Below, one piece after another: positions 42,328-44,900 of a stretch of DNA of 44,900 bases. Source of the DNA: Saprospiraceae bacterium. GTDB lineage: Bacteria > Bacteroidota > Bacteroidia > Chitinophagales > Saprospiraceae. Each line of letters starts with the position of its first letter. Position 1 is the stretch's first letter. Below the pieces are notes generated by a model. That model saw nothing but the letters and a program-made list of their open reading frames with translations, did no database searches and had not been told where the DNA came from. The stretch lies in the NCBI GenBank assembly GCA_020629615.1, contig JAHDCZ010000012.1, positions 6,219-51,118 of the forward strand. The letters are read 5' to 3'. The position numbers were made by a program, and so were the translations under genes.

Positions 42328-44900
42328 TTACAATCCAGATGGATCAAATTTACGATTCACACCAAACCACTTCAAGGTTCTTTCTTCACCAAGATCCTCT
42401 GCCATAACATGGACCAAATAAACACCACTTGCAACTGGAATACCTGCATAGTTCTTCATATTCCAATCCAAATCAGGTATAATTTGTCTTTGTCGTGTTC
42501 CAGGATTTGAACCACCTTTATTAGATGGATTTTCATCTCTCTTGAATTGGCGTATGAATTTTCCATCTATTGAATAAATTGTAACCGTTGCTTTAGGCGG
42601 CAAATTTGTGATCTTTACAGTATTCACAAATTGTGAAGTCTCGTAAGCACTATAAGCATAGTAAGGATTAGGAACGATATTCACAGCTGCTAAAGCACCT
42701 TCATATTGCTCATCATCCAGTTCTGTCTTAGCTACACCTTGGAAATCCAATTCATAACGAGGTAATCCTTCAACGGTATTGCAACCAGCTACACCAAACT
42801 GAACTTGGTTTTCACGACTATAGGGTTTTTCGACTCTCAGCTTCACCACCAAATCATTCGGAATTAAATTTTCTCCTATTGGTAACATATTCGTACCTAA
42901 GGACATCGAACACCAAGTGATCAGCTCCAGTGCAGGGAATTTTTCTGTATAAAACTGTCCTGATTCTAAAGCATCACTAATTTTTTCACATCCATCGTAT
43001 TCCTGACGAGTTACATAGATCATATGCCCTCCACCGTTCACAAAGTTTCCTACAGAAAACCCACCTGCCGGCAAATTAGGCGGTGTTTCCATAAAGACTT
43101 GGTTAGAAGGATTGAAAATCATATCAGCACCTATTCCAGCATTATTATCTAAAATATCAGGCATTGTAGCTGCCAACTCATCATTGTAGGCTGAATTTTC
43201 ACCAAAGAAAATATTCAATCGCTTTCCAGTTTCCACGTCCACAGCATAACCAGGGAACCATCCTCTACCTCTTGTACCATCACCTGCATCATCTCCGTTT
43301 CTATTTACTGACGGACTATCTCTTAAATCAAACTGGAACACACCTCCTTCAGACGGATAACCATTCAATTTATGATCCTCGTTGTTAGTTTCAACAACAG
43401 CACATCTACTCCACTTGTCTCTGTCAGAAGTAAAAATGATATCTACATTATTTAAATCGTCCAATCCAGTTTTATTTCTCAACAATCCACCTCTATTAAA
43501 ATCAAGCCAACCCGGAGTCACATAATCTGGCGTTGTCGGACTATCCTGAAAATCTGCCAAATAGAAAGGGTACCAACTACCGTCACCCATTCTTGAGAAT
43601 GCACTTTCACGATCATATTGATTCGCTTCTTGACCTTCCCCAGTTTTAAGGAAATCAAAGAAACCACCAACACCTCCACCTGCAAGATTGATATTACCAC
43701 CACCATCTGCAATACCCGTATACCAAGTATCTCCTGTCGGGTCCGCGTATTCATAAATGATGTCTAATGCTCCATTCTGATCTGATGAATTCGATCCAGG
43801 TTTATCTACTTGTCCCAAAGCAATAGAAAATCCGTAATCATGAATGATTTGTTCATTGAGTACATCAATAGTCACTTCGGAATTGATAACCTCATTTGTT
43901 TCCAAGTCGGTCAATTTCCATAAAGCACCCTCATCCAATCCGCAAGTAGCACCTGAAATAAATTCTCCATCAACTTCCAACAAAAACTTTTTGTTTTGAA
44001 CTTCCAAAGGATTGTAAATTATAACATCCACAGGCCCTTTACTTGGCTCATATACCAAAGTACCATCGTTAGAACCATCAAAGATACTTTCGTACATATC
44101 ATCACGTAAGTCTACAACATTACTACCAACACCAGATCCAGACAATCTTGTAATAACAGGTCCGTCTCCATATGCAGAATTTAGATTACTATAAACTATT
44201 GGTCTTGGTATAACCGTATAGGTTTTAATATTTTGACGACCTTCCAAATAAGGCGTTTCTTGACCCAATTCAGTACTTACACTAAATGTTTCATAATTAT
44301 TGTAACCATAGGCTAATGCCATATAATAATACTTGGTATGGTTTACTAATCTAACATCTTGCGTTCCGAATGCATCTTCTGTAATTCTAAAAGTATGTCG
44401 CAAACCAGCATCATTACCTTCCACCTCACTTGTTGCAGTCCATAATTTAATGGTTGGATCAAGAGGATTCAATTCAGAAGTCCAATTATAAATTTCAGAA
44501 ACCCCATTATTCAAATCAACCTGAGCTACAAGTCTAGCCTTATCGGTATCATCCAATTCCTGAGGAGTTACTCCAGCATCTGCTAATTGGAAAATCTTAT
44601 ATCCTTCAAATACATAATTCGTATCAGCTTCTAAGTTCGATGGAGCAAAAATATCCTTTTCGAAATATCGCTCATATGCATTATTAGAATTAATCGAATC
44701 GTTGGTAAGTACAAGTATAACTTCTCTATCCAATTCTATCGCGCACACATCAGGTGCATCAGGACCATCAATAATGTCAAAGCAATTATCAAATAAGTTT
44801 TGTGCTTTTTCATCGGCAGAAAATAATCGAGATAACTCCGGACACGGATAATTAATGTCTGGCACCCATACCACACCAATAATCATTTCATTGGTCGCGC
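42328..44900 (-). CDS. Large surface protein with FlgD-like C-terminal module, 5' end beyond window
   Basis: At least 857 residues in frame; an ATG at 44886 exists, but the frame is open to the right edge with no signal peptide, so the true start is outside. The visible part is Asp- and Gly-rich and beta-dominated (SNLEADTNYVFEGYKIFQLAD resembles a fibronectin type III-like strand pair; HTKYYYMALAYGYNNYE). The last 110 residues form an FlgD-like Ig module: VNIVPNPYYAYSAY, KITNLPPKATVTIYSIDGK, AGIPVASGVYLVHV and KWFGVNR, a T9SS-associated C-terminal layout. Exported surface protein of unknown function. The PorV-like gene follows after 68 bases. Confidence 0.8.
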   Translation of the reverse strand, partial: ATNEMIIGVVWVPDINYPCPELSRLFSADEKAQNLFDNCFDIIDGPDAPDVCAIELDREVILVLTNDSINSNNAYERYFEKDIFAPSNLEADTNYVFEGYKIFQLADAGVTPQELDDTDKARLVAQVDLNNGVSEIYNWTSELNPLDPTIKLWTATSEVEGNDAGLRHTFRITEDAFGTQDVRLVNHTKYYYMALAYGYNNYETFSVSTELGQETPYLEGRQNIKTYTVIPRPIVYSNLNSAYGDGPVITRLSGSGVGSNVVDLRDDMYESIFDGSNDGTLVYEPSKGPVDVIIYNPLEVQNKKFLLEVDGEFISGATCGLDEGALWKLTDLETNEVINSEVTIDVLNEQIIHDYGFSIALGQVDKPGSNSSDQNGALDIIYEYADPTGDTWYTGIADGGGNINLAGGGVGGFFDFLKTGEGQEANQYDRESAFSRMGDGSWYPFYLADFQDSPTTPDYVTPGWLDFNRGGLLRNKTGLDDLNNVDIIFTSDRDKWSRCAVVETNNEDHKLNGYPSEGGVFQFDLRDSPSVNRNGDDAGDGTRGRGWFPGYAVDVETGKRLNIFFGENSAYNDELAATMPDILDNNAGIGADMIFNPSNQVFMETPPNLPAGGFSVGNFVNGGGHMIYVTRQEYDGCEKISDALESGQFYTEKFPALELITWCSMSLGTNMLPIGENLIPNDLVVKLRVEKPYSRENQVQFGVAGCNTVEGLPRYELDFQGVAKTELDDEQYEGALAAVNIVPNPYYAYSAYETSQFVNTVKITNLPPKATVTIYSIDGKFIRQFKRDENPSNKGGSNPGTRQRQIIPDLDWNMKNYAGIPVASGVYLVHVMAEDLGEERTLKWFGVNRKFDPSGL

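Overview
The window reads as chromosomal DNA of a Bacteroidota member, probably a Saprospiria or Lewinella-like marine or environmental lineage. The grounds are several giant secreted proteins with type IX secretion (T9SS) style C-termini, a PorV/PorQ-family outer-membrane barrel, DUF2723, peptide (POT) transporters, a tryptophan-to-kynurenine degradation operon, AT-rich intergenic DNA and TAnnTTTG-type promoter elements. No tRNA, rRNA, CRISPR array, transposase or phage gene was found. The taxonomic placement is inference.

Layout. 1-13946 (minus strand) holds three large exported proteins: a repeat protein running off the left edge (at least 1654 residues, eight complete copies of a 96-residue repeat plus a ninth cut by the edge), a 610-residue T9SS type A protein, and a protein of about 2264 residues with six cadherin-like Ig domains arranged as a duplicated triplet. 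14215-15360 encodes a membrane-bound AraC-type regulator. 15361-20807 (minus) is a tight operon for oxidative tryptophan degradation: RidA-type 2-aminomuconate deaminase, tryptophan 2,3-dioxygenase, 2-aminomuconic semialdehyde dehydrogenase, ACMS decarboxylase and kynureninase. Formamidase, kynurenine 3-monooxygenase and 3-hydroxyanthranilate dioxygenase must lie elsewhere. 21269-22095 holds an RluA-type pseudouridine synthase coupled to a 46-residue membrane protein. 22341-27469 (plus) holds DUF2723, rpiB and an M28 peptidase.

27529-31923 (minus) is a 1464-residue T9SS protein with a PKD domain and propeller-like repeats. 32050-34390 (plus) holds a lipoprotein lipase and a small barrel protein. 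34451-37526 (minus) holds two tandem POT-family peptide transporters of different architecture. 37718-39557 (minus) holds DUF3108 and an LPG-synthase-like membrane protein. 39656-41075 holds ruvC, and on the opposite strand a HIT hydrolase and greA. 41198-44900 (minus) holds a PorV-like barrel behind a large surface protein truncated by the right edge.

The window is a mix of ordinary housekeeping genes and fast-evolving surface proteins. The most unusual signals are the exact 288-bp repeat array with codon use unlike the rest of its own gene, the ABCABC domain duplication, and a 13-16 base word (GGCTTTCGCCGAA and relatives) present in four separate intergenic gaps and twice inside genes, far more often than chance allows in 45 kb. 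Nothing clearly resembles an undescribed defence or mobile system.
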